From assembly GCF_013299165.1 (NCBI RefSeq), contig NZ_JAAFKD010000012.1:123878-187877 (forward strand): a DNA stretch of 64,000 bases, given 5' to 3'. Every line of letters starts with the position of its first letter. Position 1 is the stretch's first letter. Of the stretch, positions 1-9,050 are shown piece by piece. Under the pieces are notes generated by a model, which was given only the letters and a program-made list of their open reading frames with translations, was not told the origin of the DNA and did no database searches. This DNA comes from Microcoleus sp. bin38.metabat.b11b12b14.051. GTDB lineage: Bacteria; Cyanobacteriota; Cyanobacteriia; Cyanobacteriales; Microcoleaceae. The position numbers and the translations under genes were made by a program.

Positions 1-134
1 GTACGGTTGATGAGCTTGCCAAATTTGGGCGATCGATCGAGTATACTTAGCCTCGCAGTCAGCGTCACAGCCGAACAGAGGCTGCACATCCAGAACAATC
101 AAATTGCCGCTGGGGATCGTTCTAAATTATCGCA
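1..134. other. Window edge, no gene supported
   Basis: Both strands have a frame that stays open through the left edge. The minus-strand frame has a stop just upstream of about position 122 and offers only TTG/GTG starts. The plus-strand frame ends at a TAA at 136-138. Neither could be tied to a family, so no CDS is called. This stretch lies just downstream of the stop codon of the minus-strand kinase that ends at 135. Confidence 0.3.
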
Positions 135-1424
135 TTAATCGATCGGCAGTGCGATCGTAAATTGGGCCCCCTCACCCAACACAGAAGAGCAAGTCAAAGT
201 GCCGCCGTGCATTTCTTCCACTATCTGGCGGCTAATAGACAAACCCAACCCCGTCCCTTCACCGACTAATTTCGTAGTGAACAAGTGGTCAAAAATGTGT
301 GCTTTTACATCCTGAGAAATCCCTTTACCGTTATCTTTAATTTTGACTACGACCCTTTGTCTGTCTTCACTTAATTCGGTTGTAATAGTAATCTTATTAG
401 GAGACGCTTCAATGTCATGATAACTGCGTCCGTAACTGCACTCATTCACAGCATCGATCGCATTTGAGATCACATTCATAAACACCTGATTCAGTTGTCC
501 CAAATAACATTTTACGGGAGGGATATCTTTATATTCCTTAAGAACTTGAATTTCGGGGCGAGTATCTTGAGCTTTCAGGCGGTGCTGCAAAATCATCAGC
601 GTGCTATCAATACCGTCGCAGATGTTAGCCAAGACTTTCACAGCCGTATCGGCGCGGGAGAAGGTGCGGAGGGAAGTGCTGATGTTGCGGAGGCGATCGC
701 ATCCGATCTCCATTGATGATAGCATCTTCGCTGTATCTTGCAATACATATTCTAAATCAATGTTTACCGCGTGAAATTCAATATCTTTCCCTGGATTTGG
801 ACATTCTTGCTGATAAAGCCGCAAATGCTCAACAATGTCTTGTAATGCCAAATTTAACTCCTTGATATTGCCATAAATAAAACCGACTGGATTGTTGATT
901 TCGTGAGCCACACCAGCAACTAAATTGCCCAAAGCCGACATTTTTTCGTTCTGAATTAACTGAAGCTGCGATTGCTTGACTTGCGCCAAAGCAGAAGTTA
1001 GTTCCGCCGTGCGCGAGGCTACGTGCTGTTCTAGTTCTTTATGCAAATTTCGGAGTTTGATGTGAGTATTGACACGCGCCAACACCTCCATTTCTTCAAA
1101 AGGTTTAGTGATATAATCAACAGCACCGATCTGAAATCCTTTAATCTTATCTGCTGTATCCGACAAAGCAGTCATAAAAATTACAGGAATGTCCTTGGTA
1201 GCTGGCGAAGCTTTGAGGCGGCGGCAGGTTTCAAAGCCGTTAATTCCCGGCATCATGACATCGAGTAAAATTAAACTCGGCAGCGTATACTGAACTTGCT
1301 TGAGAGCTCGTTCGCCGTCAATGGCGATCGCAACTTCATAACCCGCATCCGTCAACGCCTCCGAGATGACATCTAGATTAGCGGGCGTATCATCTACTAC
1401 TAAAATTAACTCAGCTTCTGACAT
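135..1424 (-). CDS. Response regulator-histidine kinase (REC-coiled coil-kinase)
   Basis: This is a cytoplasmic 429-residue protein with no membrane segment. Residues 5-125 form a receiver domain with the acidic pair Asp11/Asp12, phosphoacceptor Asp55 in LLDVMMPG and the conserved Lys107 in KPF. A coiled coil of about 30 residues follows. The kinase core has its H-box at His174 (GVAHEINNPVGF), an N-box near NAIDAV and G-boxes DNGKGI and GTGLGLSIS. REC-first kinases usually receive phosphate from another kinase and modulate their own kinase domain, but the partner cannot be seen here. It lies 14 bases downstream of the hybrid kinase at 1439-3916 on the same strand, so the two are probably cotranscribed. 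It resembles the REC-kinase at 32514-33938 in design. Confidence 0.92.
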   Translation of the reverse strand: MSEAELILVVDDTPANLDVISEALTDAGYEVAIAIDGERALKQVQYTLPSLILLDVMMPGINGFETCRRLKASPATKDIPVIFMTALSDTADKIKGFQIGAVDYITKPFEEMEVLARVNTHIKLRNLHKELEQHVASRTAELTSALAQVKQSQLQLIQNEKMSALGNLVAGVAHEINNPVGFIYGNIKELNLALQDIVEHLRLYQQECPNPGKDIEFHAVNIDLEYVLQDTAKMLSSMEIGCDRLRNISTSLRTFSRADTAVKVLANICDGIDSTLMILQHRLKAQDTRPEIQVLKEYKDIPPVKCYLGQLNQVFMNVISNAIDAVNECSYGRSYHDIEASPNKITITTELSEDRQRVVVKIKDNGKGISQDVKAHIFDHLFTTKLVGEGTGLGLSISRQIVEEMHGGTLTCSSVLGEGAQFTIALPID

Positions 1425-1438
1425 AAATATTTCTCCTG

Positions 1439-3916
1439 TTAGTTCAGATACTGCTTGAGCAAGTCTTCAATTTTATCAGTTTGAAAGCTCTTTGCCAATT
1501 CCAAAATAGGCTGCACAAATTCAGTATAACCCTTGTTTAGTTGTGCAATGCGTTTAGCTTCTTCAGTCAATTTTTTCAAGCGCCCCTGCTGGGCTAAATT
1601 GAGTAACAAAGCTAACTCTTCCGGTGCAGGAACTGCCATTGCTGAACTTGGCAGAAGTGAATTACCTTTAGGTTTCGGTGTTAATTGTTCCCCAGCAGTT
1701 TCATTGGAGGCTGTCTGCTGATAATTCCATTTGATTTTCAAGTGCTTTTCCACAATAAAAAATAATTCCTCAAGCTGCACAGGCTTCGGCAAAAAATCAT
1801 CACCCCCAGCATCCAAACTTTTTTGCCTGTCCATCTCATAAACAGAAGCAGACGAGACGACAGTACGCAGATTTTTTAACGATTCAGAACTCCGCAACTG
1901 CCGCAGCATTTCAAAACCGTCCATCACAGGCATCGACAAATCAGCGATAATTAAATCAGGTTTTATTTTAGCTGCTTTAGCTAAACCATCCTCGCCATTT
2001 TCTGCTTCGACAACCGCAAAACCAATTGGTGCCAAGAGGCTGACAATCACTGAACGGTTCTGCCAGTTGTCATCGACAACGAGAATCGTTTTCTGAGTTC
2101 CCTGATAGCCAACAATTTGCTTTCCCGTAGCGGTGGCGGCGGCATTTACCCAGTCAGCAGCTAAGGGGAAATTGACGGTAAAAGCGAAGGTGCTGCCGCT
2201 GCCAAAATCACTGGTTACTTCAATTTTACTGTCCATTAAATTGACAATTTTGGTGCTAATTGCCAGCCCGAGTCCGGTACCTTCAGTTTTGCGGTGGGTA
2301 TCTCCTACTTGTTCAAAAGGTGTAAAGATTTTGGTCATCGAATCAGGAGTCATACCGACGCCTGTATCTTCTATTTGAAAGCGAATCAGGCGATTTTGGA
2401 TTTTCGATTTTCGATTTTCGATTGAAGATTGGCAATCTAGCGATTCCTCATGTTTGGTTACTTCGACTTTGAAAGTAACGCTGCCTCGATCGGTAAACTT
2501 GACTGCATTTCCCAGTAGATTAATTAAGACCTGACGCAAGCGCTTTTCATCGGCTTCTATGCCTTCGGGAAGTTCAGAGTCGGGGAGATAAATCAAATCA
2601 ATTTGTTTTTGTTCGGTGCGGATGCGAACAATCTCAACAATGCTTTGTAAGAAAGATGGGAAATGAAAAGCTTTCGGATGTAAATCTAATTTGCCTGCTT
2701 CGATTTTAGAGATGTCTAGAATATCATTAATCAGTGTCAAAAGATGCGACCCGCACTGGTAGATAATGCTGACACCATTGCGCTCTTTTTCTCCCCAAGA
2801 TTGCGAACGGTTCATGATTTGAGCGTAACCCAAAATGCCGTTGAGGGGAGTGCGAAGTTCGTGGCTCATGTTGGCGAGAAAGTCGCTTTTGGATTGGTTG
2901 GCGGCGTCAGCGGTTTGTTTAGCTTTTTGAAGTTGGGCGGTGCGTTCTTCTACTCGCTGTTCTAACTCATTATTGAGCTTTTTGAGCGTGGCTTCTGCCT
3001 GTCTATTTTCATTAATTACCGCAGACAAAACAAAGGTAGTAACAGCGACAACACCGATAAAAGATTGCAGCAGCAACAGCGATTCACTAACGGAAGGCCT
3101 GACAAAAGAACCCAAACCGCGGGCTGTGCCAAAAACTGCGATCGCCGAAACAATTACCACCAGCAAAGTCGATTCCCGGGCGCTGAATCGAAATGCCGAC
3201 CAAATCAGCAGCGGAATCATCATATATTCGACGGGATACTGTTGCCAAAAGGCAATTTTGCTGATGACAACCAGCGATAATAGCAAAAGTCCAAATTCCG
3301 AAATCTGTTGCCACGAAAATCTTTGCTGCTGCTTGGGTTTCTGAGCCCACGCCAAAATTGCTGGCGTCACAATCAGCGTACCGATAATGGTTGAGGTAAA
3401 CCAAACCCAGCAAACTTCTGGGTAAGCACTCCAAGGGCTAATTCCTCGCTGACACAGCACGGTAGCGGCAAGAGTGCCACTAATAATAGGCGTGGGTATC
3501 TGTAGCACGAAAAACCTAAAAACATCCTGCGATCTAGCTAGTAAATTTCGGTATTTTACAAAGTGATTTATCAGAAAACTTGCTGCTAGCGGATCTGCAA
3601 TATTGCAGACACCAAGGAGACAGGATGTGAGTAACTCATTCTGGGGAATTATAAAGCTATTCACTAAATCCGCGAACAAGAGAGCAGGTAAAATGGGGGG
3701 CCCTATCAATAAAAAAGCAGCCAAAAATAGACCTCCTGACGGCCAAACTGCTGATATGCCATTTTGGAAGGATAGCAAGAATGATATCTTGCCAAGAATC
3801 AAGTGAATCGGAATCACTATTAATGATGCTATCAGGATTTTTTGATCTGGTATAAATGAAAAATTCCGCTTCGCTATGTGTTTTTTTTTAGCTGTCCTAG
3901 TATTTTTTGCATTCAA
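1439..3916 (-). CDS. MASE1-type hybrid sensor histidine kinase
   Basis: An 825-residue membrane-bound hybrid kinase. Roughly residues 25-300 are strongly hydrophobic with about eight membrane segments and match the MASE1 sensor layout, for which the ligand is unknown. A coiled coil precedes the HisKA domain with His352 in [11 protein letters not shown]. The ATPase domain has NAVKF, DTGVGM and GTGLGLAIS boxes. The receiver carries Asp659 in ADLSMP. A helical tail of about 90 residues follows and could be a degenerate phosphotransfer or docking region. About residues 494-509, between the N-box and the G1 box, are encoded by heptanucleotide repeats (2392-2436) that look inserted in frame. It is upstream of, and probably in an operon with, the REC-kinase at 135-1424, which is a candidate phosphate recipient. 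Confidence 0.92.
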   Translation of the reverse strand: MNAKNTRTAKKKHIAKRNFSFIPDQKILIASLIVIPIHLILGKISFLLSFQNGISAVWPSGGLFLAAFLLIGPPILPALLFADLVNSFIIPQNELLTSCLLGVCNIADPLAASFLINHFVKYRNLLARSQDVFRFFVLQIPTPIISGTLAATVLCQRGISPWSAYPEVCWVWFTSTIIGTLIVTPAILAWAQKPKQQQRFSWQQISEFGLLLLSLVVISKIAFWQQYPVEYMMIPLLIWSAFRFSARESTLLVVIVSAIAVFGTARGLGSFVRPSVSESLLLLQSFIGVVAVTTFVLSAVINENRQAEATLKKLNNELEQRVEERTAQLQKAKQTADAANQSKSDFLANMSHELRTPLNGILGYAQIMNRSQSWGEKERNGVSIIYQCGSHLLTLINDILDISKIEAGKLDLHPKAFHFPSFLQSIVEIVRIRTEQKQIDLIYLPDSELPEGIEADEKRLRQVLINLLGNAVKFTDRGSVTFKVEVTKHEESLDCQSSIENRKSKIQNRLIRFQIEDTGVGMTPDSMTKIFTPFEQVGDTHRKTEGTGLGLAISTKIVNLMDSKIEVTSDFGSGSTFAFTVNFPLAADWVNAAATATGKQIVGYQGTQKTILVVDDNWQNRSVIVSLLAPIGFAVVEAENGEDGLAKAAKIKPDLIIADLSMPVMDGFEMLRQLRSSESLKNLRTVVSSASVYEMDRQKSLDAGGDDFLPKPVQLEELFFIVEKHLKIKWNYQQTASNETAGEQLTPKPKGNSLLPSSAMAVPAPEELALLLNLAQQGRLKKLTEEAKRIAQLNKGYTEFVQPILELAKSFQTDKIEDLLKQYLN
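2392..2436. repeat. Heptanucleotide repeat inside kinase gene
   Basis: Tandem ATTTTCG-type heptamers plus degenerate neighbours lie within the coding sequence. They encode the polar stretch [11 protein letters not shown] in a loop of the ATPase domain. The same sort of heptamer occurs between genes at 53640-53690 and 57534-57575, which suggests an in-frame insertion of an intergenic repeat type. Confidence 0.7.
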
Positions 3917-4252
3917 CTCAACACTTAAACGATATGGAACTACTGTACTCCAAATTTAGGTTGGTTTGCAGTGATGCCGATCGCAATTCTGGTCAACTTC
4001 TAATAAGCCATCTCCGAGCAATTACCGACTAGCCATGTGTCTTGGACTCTCCAATTAAGCGCCCAAGCCAAATAATCAATCCCCAAAGCCCAAACAGTCT
4101 GGGAAAATTCGTACTTTTCCGAAGCAATACAACTCATGCAGGTTGCTAAAAGCACAGGCCGCTATCTCGCCGATGGAAGATTGGCAACAACTTCACTCAT
4201 CGAAATCAACATCGATTGATACTCCCGGGTTCCTGCACGACTATTTGCAACC
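3917..4252. other. Intergenic region, no feature recognised
   Basis: This 336-base gap lies between two minus-strand genes. It should hold the promoter of the MASE1 kinase near 3920-4000. No convincing promoter box, hairpin or small gene was found. Confidence 0.4.
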
Positions 4253-5155
4253 CTAATTTTCCCGCGCGTAAAACCCTAAATGATTGGAAATCGGACGCTG
4301 CTGCATCGGAATCTTGTTCTGAATCGGAGCATTTAATAATTTTGCTCCCGACGGCGACGCTACTGCCAAAGTTACCGATCCGCCACCATCCAAATTCAGC
4401 ACTGTATCGGCTCCCAACTGCCTCGAAATCTCTGTTATTTCGCTTAATTTCAGCCCTTCGCTGTACAGCCTTTGCTTGCCATCTGCTACAATCAACCACA
4501 ATTTTTCGCCAGTTTTGTCGATCGCCACAATTGTTCGCGGATAAGGTTTATCATCCTTGATTTTTTCCTTACTTTGTGCTACTGCTTTGCCATTTTTCAC
4601 CAGCACCGTATCTCCCGCAACCCCATAGGCTGTGCCCTGAGGACAAACACCGTTTTCGACGATTTGAGCGCGGTTTTTGGCGTCAAAACAAAGGGCGGGA
4701 AAGTGTGATTCTGCTTGAGAGTAAGCCTCACCTTTAGAAATCGCGTGTCCGACGTTATTTACGCGATCGCCACTGCGGGGATAATAATTCCAAGGTGCTT
4801 CCTCAACGCACGGATAGAAGAAATTGGCGTTGACAGCTAATTGTAATTTAAATTCTTTGAGGAATTCAGTAGCGGTGCGGGCGTCGGTTTCTGTTAAATC
4901 GGGTGTGGCGCTTCCGGGTGTGACATAAATTCCAATTCCTGGCGCTTTGAGGTCGATACTAACAGTGTGAATGAGGACGGGACGAGGATTTGAGCGAAAT
5001 TCGCGTCGGTAGGCGATTCCTGGAAATAGCGATCGCACTTCGTTGGTTTGTGCTGGACGCGAAAAGTAGGGAATGTTGTAGGTTAGTATTGGTGCGAGCA
5101 AGATTCCAAAACCGAGAATGTGGGAAATTTGTTGGATTTTGTGATTAAGTTTCAT
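4253..5155 (-). CDS. Phosphodiester glycosidase family protein (NAGPA domain)
   Basis: A 300-residue protein with a hydrophobic N-terminal segment at about residues 10-28 that acts as signal peptide or anchor. It is therefore probably periplasmic or membrane-attached. The body matches the NAGPA/phosphodiester glycosidase family, whose founder uncovers mannose-6-phosphate; bacterial substrates are mostly unknown. Supporting motifs are VNANFFYP, the RTIVAIDKTG strand and the hallmark VLNLDGGGSVTL near the C-terminus. Four or more cysteines in the middle could form disulfides. The ATG at 5155 is used because it directly precedes the signal sequence. A distant, larger relative lies at 17806-20109. 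The neighbouring pentapeptide gene is divergent, with starts about 90 bases apart. Confidence 0.85.
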   Translation of the reverse strand: MKLNHKIQQISHILGFGILLAPILTYNIPYFSRPAQTNEVRSLFPGIAYRREFRSNPRPVLIHTVSIDLKAPGIGIYVTPGSATPDLTETDARTATEFLKEFKLQLAVNANFFYPCVEEAPWNYYPRSGDRVNNVGHAISKGEAYSQAESHFPALCFDAKNRAQIVENGVCPQGTAYGVAGDTVLVKNGKAVAQSKEKIKDDKPYPRTIVAIDKTGEKLWLIVADGKQRLYSEGLKLSEITEISRQLGADTVLNLDGGGSVTLAVASPSGAKLLNAPIQNKIPMQQRPISNHLGFYAREN

Positions 5156-5179
5156 TTGGTGACGGAGATTTGTTTTGAA

Positions 5180-5240
5180 TGAACCGCGTTGGCGCAGCCT
5201 GCGCGAACCGCTTAGACGCTAAGGACGCGAAGGAAGAGAA
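5180..5240. repeat. Dispersed repeat in pentapeptide gene leader
   Basis: The stretch holds the palindromic GGCGCAGCCTGCGC type element followed by an element like CGCTAAGGACGCGAAGGAAG. Both are of kinds widely repeated in cyanobacterial genomes (general knowledge). An open frame runs through it and would add a spurious N-terminus to the gene starting at 5248. Confidence 0.6.
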
Positions 5241-5247
5241 GAGAAAT

Positions 5248-6057
5248 ATGAGTTATTCTGATACCAATAATTTTAGCAATCAAGTTTTGTGCGATCGATC
5301 GTTCCGGGGACAAGTTCTTAACGGTGCTGATTTTGGCGGTGCGGATGTTCGAGGCTGCAATTTTAGAAATGCTGAGTTGGTGGGGGCGAATTTTATTGGT
5401 GCGAAAATCGGGCTTTCTGGGCGACAGATTGCTGTTTTGAGTGGCGTGGCGATCGCGATTTGTGTGATTGTGGGCGATGTTGTGACTCGGCTGATTTTGA
5501 GCACGCAAGGACAGGTACCGGGTTCTCGCAGTTGGCCTTTTGTGTTGTTGCTGTACGGGGTTTTGAGCGCTGCTGGTGTGGCTGGGGCGATCGCCCGCAC
5601 GCAGCCGTCAACCTCAAAAATCGGTAGATTGGCGGGCACAATTTCTGCTATGCTATCAGGAGCTTTGTTGGGATTTTTCTATGTTGGGACTGCAACTAAC
5701 AATAATTCCCAGGCTGCTTTGGCGGGAATGGCGATCGGCGGCGTGTTAATGTTTTTTGTGAGTTCTCGGATTCGCCGTCAAGTTGCTAAAATTGCGATCG
5801 TGGCGGCGGGAAGTGTGGCGACTTACGGAGCAGCTTTTTTGTTGTCTGCAACTGCTAGCGCTTTTTTGACCACTCAGAAACTGTTTTTGGGTACGTGTTT
5901 CGCTTTGCTGTCGTTGCTGTATCTTTGGTTGGCGTTTGTCTCTTTTTCTGCTATTGTTCGAGAGATTGCCAATGCTGATGGTACTTCGTTTCGAGGGGCA
6001 AATCTCACCGATGCTAAGTTCGATATCAATTGCATCAATCTCAAATCTCAAGTTTAG
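5248..6057 (+). CDS. Pentapeptide-repeat membrane protein
   Basis: A 269-residue protein. Residues 15-50 show pentapeptide repeats of the A(D/N)LXX type, for example GADFGGADVRGCNF. The middle, about residues 55-240, has six or seven hydrophobic helices. A final short pentapeptide stretch (FRGANLTDAKFD) closes the protein, so repeats bracket a membrane domain. The open frame begins at 5179, but the ATG at 5248 is preferred. It follows a good purine-rich ribosome site (GGAAGAGAAGAG) and the upstream codons are dispersed repeat sequence. Function is unknown. This architecture is common in cyanobacteria, and a membrane scaffold role is only a guess. Confidence 0.8.
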   Translation: MSYSDTNNFSNQVLCDRSFRGQVLNGADFGGADVRGCNFRNAELVGANFIGAKIGLSGRQIAVLSGVAIAICVIVGDVVTRLILSTQGQVPGSRSWPFVLLLYGVLSAAGVAGAIARTQPSTSKIGRLAGTISAMLSGALLGFFYVGTATNNNSQAALAGMAIGGVLMFFVSSRIRRQVAKIAIVAAGSVATYGAAFLLSATASAFLTTQKLFLGTCFALLSLLYLWLAFVSFSAIVREIANADGTSFRGANLTDAKFDINCINLKSQV

Positions 6058-6130
6058 TCGAGTTTAACTAAAAAGAGTTACGCATCAAGCCCCAAAAACC
6101 CGGTTTTGCGATCGTCCGTGCGTTAAACTA

Positions 6131-6199
6131 GGAACAGGCTCTTCGGCCCCTTACACAGAAAAAAACTATTTGTGTGGAACGGGCCGAAGAGCCCGTTAC
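6131..6199. repeat. Inverted repeat between convergent genes
   Basis: Arms GGCTCTTCGGCCC and GGGCCGAAGAGCC are separated by about 45 bases and have a smaller ACACA/TGTGT pairing inside. The element sits between the convergent pentapeptide and FHA-kinase genes. It could end transcription from both sides, but no clear T-run follows either arm. Confidence 0.6.
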
Positions 6200-6220
6200 A
6201 AAATTAAATTAAAATGACTT

Positions 6221-7576
6221 TTACAAGATATTTATACTATTTAGTAGCGCTTGCTTAAATTCCGCCGCACTTTTATAATAAATTTCAGGATTGTCAATTA
6301 AAGCCAAGTCGATTACCTTTGCTAGCGGTTTGGGAATTGCCGAAGTGCGATCGCGAATTGGAACAGCATCACTTTGCAAAACCGCCAAAAACGGATCTTG
6401 ACCCTGCAAATTGCGCGGCAAACACCCCGTCAACATCGCATACAAACAAGCCGCCGCCGCCCACACATCAACCTCCGGTTTTGCATACTTAAAATCAATC
6501 ACCTGTTGTCGCGACATAAAACCCAGAGTCCCTACCGCACTTCCCGTCAGAGTTTGACCGCTTAATCCCGCCAAATCGAAAGCTTTTGCTAATCCATAAT
6601 CCCCAATTTTCGCAACTTGTTTCCCACCCACATTCGCCAGGAAAATATTCCCCGGTTTCAAATCCCGGTGAATCAAACCGCGTCCTTTACCAAAACTGCC
6701 ATCAGCCAATTTTACATTAGGAATTTCTGCATTGTGCGTGTAAGTTAAGCCGTCCAAAACTTGCAGAATAATTGCCACAGCTTCATCCACAGGCAAAGTC
6801 GTGATACCGCGTTTTTCCATAGAATCAATAACACTACCACCTTGGCAATATTCTAATGTAAAAAAGAACGTTTCATCGGCATAACCCGATTCTTTCAACT
6901 CGACAACATTGGGATGTCTTAAACTTTTAGTATTCTCAATTTCCCGCAAAAACCAATTCACCGCCCGCTGATTCGCCGCGACTTTTGGCAACATAACTTT
7001 CAGGGCGACTTCTTCGTTTGTCAGTTTATTACGCGCCAAATAAACCAAACTAAAACCACCCTTACCCAACTCTTTTAGTAAAACGTAATCACCCAGAACT
7101 CCCACATTAGCTTCTTTGAACAGAAAAGCTTTCAGCATTTCCCACAGCTTCGGTTGATTTGAGGGAACAGTCGGGGGTTTTTCAGATTTGACAGTTTTGA
7201 GGTTTTCCGGGTCAAGGGCAATGCCAACTCGAAACGAAGTATCGCTGAGTTTGAATTCATCTCCCCCTTGCAAGTCGCATTCGGGAAATTGGATTTTTGC
7301 GGCTTCTTCAGGAGTTTGATGTGATTCTCGCTGACCGATTTTTTTGCCATTAACAAACGTACCATTTTTGCTACCAAAATCGCGGATGCGGATATCGGGA
7401 GGATTGATATCGAGGAAGCAGTGATAGCGGGAAATGGTGGAGTGTTTGTCGTCGTCGGGAATTTTGGGATAGCAGTCTTTAGCGCGGCCGATGATGCAGG
7501 TGGTGCGAGATTCAAAGGTGAATTCTTGACCTTTGAGATTGCCTTGTGTGATGGTGAGGGTGATTTTTGATGTCAT
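6221..7576 (-). CDS. FHA domain-containing serine/threonine protein kinase
   Basis: A 451-residue soluble protein. An FHA domain at about residues 5-115 has the phosphothreonine-binding signature (IGRAKDC, STISRYHC, SKNGTFVNG). An Hanks-type kinase domain at about 165-445 follows. It has the glycine loop LGKGGFSLVY, the ATP lysine in VALKVM, the catalytic loop HRDLKPGN with Asp305, and an activation segment ending in GTLGF. The metal-binding motif reads DYG rather than DFG, a conservative variant. There is no membrane helix. FHA-kinase fusions usually bind phosphorylated partners or their own autophosphorylated form. Substrates cannot be told from the neighbours. The ATG at 7576 fits the start of the FHA fold. 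Confidence 0.92.
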   Translation of the reverse strand: MTSKITLTITQGNLKGQEFTFESRTTCIIGRAKDCYPKIPDDDKHSTISRYHCFLDINPPDIRIRDFGSKNGTFVNGKKIGQRESHQTPEEAAKIQFPECDLQGGDEFKLSDTSFRVGIALDPENLKTVKSEKPPTVPSNQPKLWEMLKAFLFKEANVGVLGDYVLLKELGKGGFSLVYLARNKLTNEEVALKVMLPKVAANQRAVNWFLREIENTKSLRHPNVVELKESGYADETFFFTLEYCQGGSVIDSMEKRGITTLPVDEAVAIILQVLDGLTYTHNAEIPNVKLADGSFGKGRGLIHRDLKPGNIFLANVGGKQVAKIGDYGLAKAFDLAGLSGQTLTGSAVGTLGFMSRQQVIDFKYAKPEVDVWAAAACLYAMLTGCLPRNLQGQDPFLAVLQSDAVPIRDRTSAIPKPLAKVIDLALIDNPEIYYKSAAEFKQALLNSINIL

Positions 7577-7615
7577 ATAAATTGTGAATTATGAATTTTG
7601 AATTATAGACACTCT

Positions 7616-7731
7616 TGCTCCCCCCCTTAGCAAGGGGGGGCTGGGGGGGGGGTAAAAAACCCGATGTTCTCATAGACACTCTTGTCTTGCTCCCCCCCTT
7701 AGCAAGGGGGGGCTGGGGGGGGTAAAACACC
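7616..7731. repeat. C/G-rich palindromic repeat array, left of DUF559 gene 1
   Basis: Two copies of an element reading CTTGCTCCCCCCCTTAGCAA followed by a G-run, CTGG and another G-run. The right-hand copy contains the last codons and the stop of the DUF559 gene. The left-hand copy also carries ACCCGATGTTCTC, which is the 3' coding end of that gene. The outer copy therefore looks like a tandem duplication of gene end plus repeat. Confidence 0.85.
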
Positions 7732-8100
7732 CGATGTTCTCAACGATTTAATCCCCTCCACAATCACCTCTAAAACCCCATCCAAATTATGATAAACATC
7801 ATCATTCGTAAACCTCAAAAAATGAATTTTTGCCGACTCAATAAACTCTTGTCTTTCTGCATCATATTCTACAGCGCCATCCACAAAATGGCTGTCACCA
7901 TCAACTTCCAGTGCTAATTTGATTTCTGGTGAATAAAAGTCGATCGCAAATGCTGCTACACTATATTGTCTGCGAAATTTACAATTCTCAAGCTGTCTGT
8001 TTCTGATACGTTTCCATAGCTCCTTTTCAGCTTCGGTCATTTCTCTGCGAAGTTTTTGTCGCTTGAATTTTTCTGAGCTTTTGTTGTAGAGTTTTGTCAT
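7699..8100 (-). CDS. DUF559 family endonuclease-like protein, copy 1
   Basis: A 133-residue protein of the DUF559 family, which has a Vsr-like PD-(D/E)XK nuclease fold by established family knowledge. The basic start KRQKLRREMTEAEKELW is followed by FRRQYSV and then by IDFYSPEIKLALEVDGDSH, which carries the expected acidic residues of the active site. The ATG at 8100 matches the second copy at 11533-11934. The frame is open further upstream only through repeat sequence. The last nine residues (VLPPPAPPC) and the stop codon lie inside the C/G-rich repeat. Arrays of that repeat in opposite orientation flank both sides. Its biochemical role is not established. A link with repeat mobility or repeat maintenance is inference. 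Confidence 0.85.
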   Translation of the reverse strand: MTKLYNKSSEKFKRQKLRREMTEAEKELWKRIRNRQLENCKFRRQYSVAAFAIDFYSPEIKLALEVDGDSHFVDGAVEYDAERQEFIESAKIHFLRFTNDDVYHNLDGVLEVIVEGIKSLRTSGVLPPPAPPC

Positions 8101-8136
8101 TGTTATATAGGATTTTATTGTTGGTTGCTTGGTATT

Positions 8137-8592
8137 TAACCCCCCCCAGCCCCCCCTTGCTAAGGGGGGGAGCAAGAGTTAGCCCTTTTTAAATCTGGTA
8201 TTTTAACCCCCCCCAGCCCCCCCCTTGCTAAGGGGGGGAGCAAGAGTTAGCCCTTTTTAAATCTGGTATTTTAACCCCCCCCAGCCCCCCCTTGCTAAGG
8301 GGGGGAGCAAGAGTTAGCCGTTTTTTAATCTGGTATTTTAACCCCCCCCCAGCCCCCCCTTGCTAAGGGGGGGAGCAAGAGTTAGCCGTTTTTTAATCTG
8401 GTATTTTAACCCCCCCAGCCCCCCTTGCTAAGGGGGGGAGCAAGAGTTAGCCCTTTTTAATGCTGGTATTTTAACCCCCCCCCCAGCCCCCCCTTGCTAA
8501 GGGGGGGAGCAAGAGTTAGCCCTTTTTAATGCTGGTATTTTAACCCCCCCCAGCCCCCCCTTGCTAAGGGGGGGAGCAAGAGTTAGCCCTTT
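8137..8592. repeat. Seven-copy C/G-rich palindromic repeat array, right of DUF559 gene 1
   Basis: Seven copies with centres (TTGCTAAG) at 8157, 8225, 8292, 8360, 8425, 8494 and 8561, giving a period of 65-69 bases. The spacing differences come mostly from C-run length. The orientation is opposite to the array at 7616-7731, so the DUF559 gene sits between inverted copies. The spacer is about 30 bases and changes slightly between copies (AAATCTGG, TTAATCTGG, AATGCTGG). Confidence 0.9.
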
Positions 8593-8796
8593 TTAAAGGG
8601 GAGCACTAAGAGTTTTTGTGTCAGTTTTTTTTGCTGGTAGTCGCGCTTTTTCTGGGCCATCATGGGTTAATTTTGCCCAGGATTCCCAAGGCTGCATCAG
8701 TAAGAGTTTTAATAATTGCTGTTTTTTGCGATCGGGTAATTTCTCAGCTAATTCAATTACTTGGTCATCGGTTAATGTCAATGTTAATATTGGCAT
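8593..8796 (-). CDS. Small hypothetical protein, possible antitoxin-like
   Basis: A 67-residue protein. The N-terminal half has an amphipathic pattern TDDQVIELAEKLPDRKKQQ followed by LLKLLL, a type seen in many short cyanobacterial proteins of unknown role, some next to toxin genes. No toxin gene is adjacent. The last residues (LSAPL) and the stop derive from a decayed copy of the C/G-rich repeat that forms the neighbouring array, so the original C-terminus may have been replaced. The ATG at 8796 is the only sensible start. Confidence 0.55.
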   Translation of the reverse strand: MPILTLTLTDDQVIELAEKLPDRKKQQLLKLLLMQPWESWAKLTHDGPEKARLPAKKTDTKTLSAPL

Positions 8797-9050
8797 CGAT
8801 TCACCTCTCAGTAAAAATCCGCTTTTTCAATATATCTTAACACAAAGCAATAGGCTTAGCAAGATTTAGATTGAAAAACCGAAATATTTATAAACCCGCC
8901 GCCACCCCACGCGATGATCAATAAATTCTGAATTTTGTCGAGATTTTGGGTGGGGGAGGGCGGGTTTATTTAGATTGTCGTTGAGTGATATAAATTAGGG
9001 TGAACCCGCCCATACAATTCACAATGTATGATGATGAAAGTAATACTTGA

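Noticed and set aside
5179..5247. Longer start of the pentapeptide protein
   Set aside because: The extra codons consist of dispersed repeat elements and the ATG at 5248 has a better ribosome site.
8137..8592. CRISPR array
   Set aside because: The spacers are nearly identical and the repeats are C/G-run palindromes of variable length.
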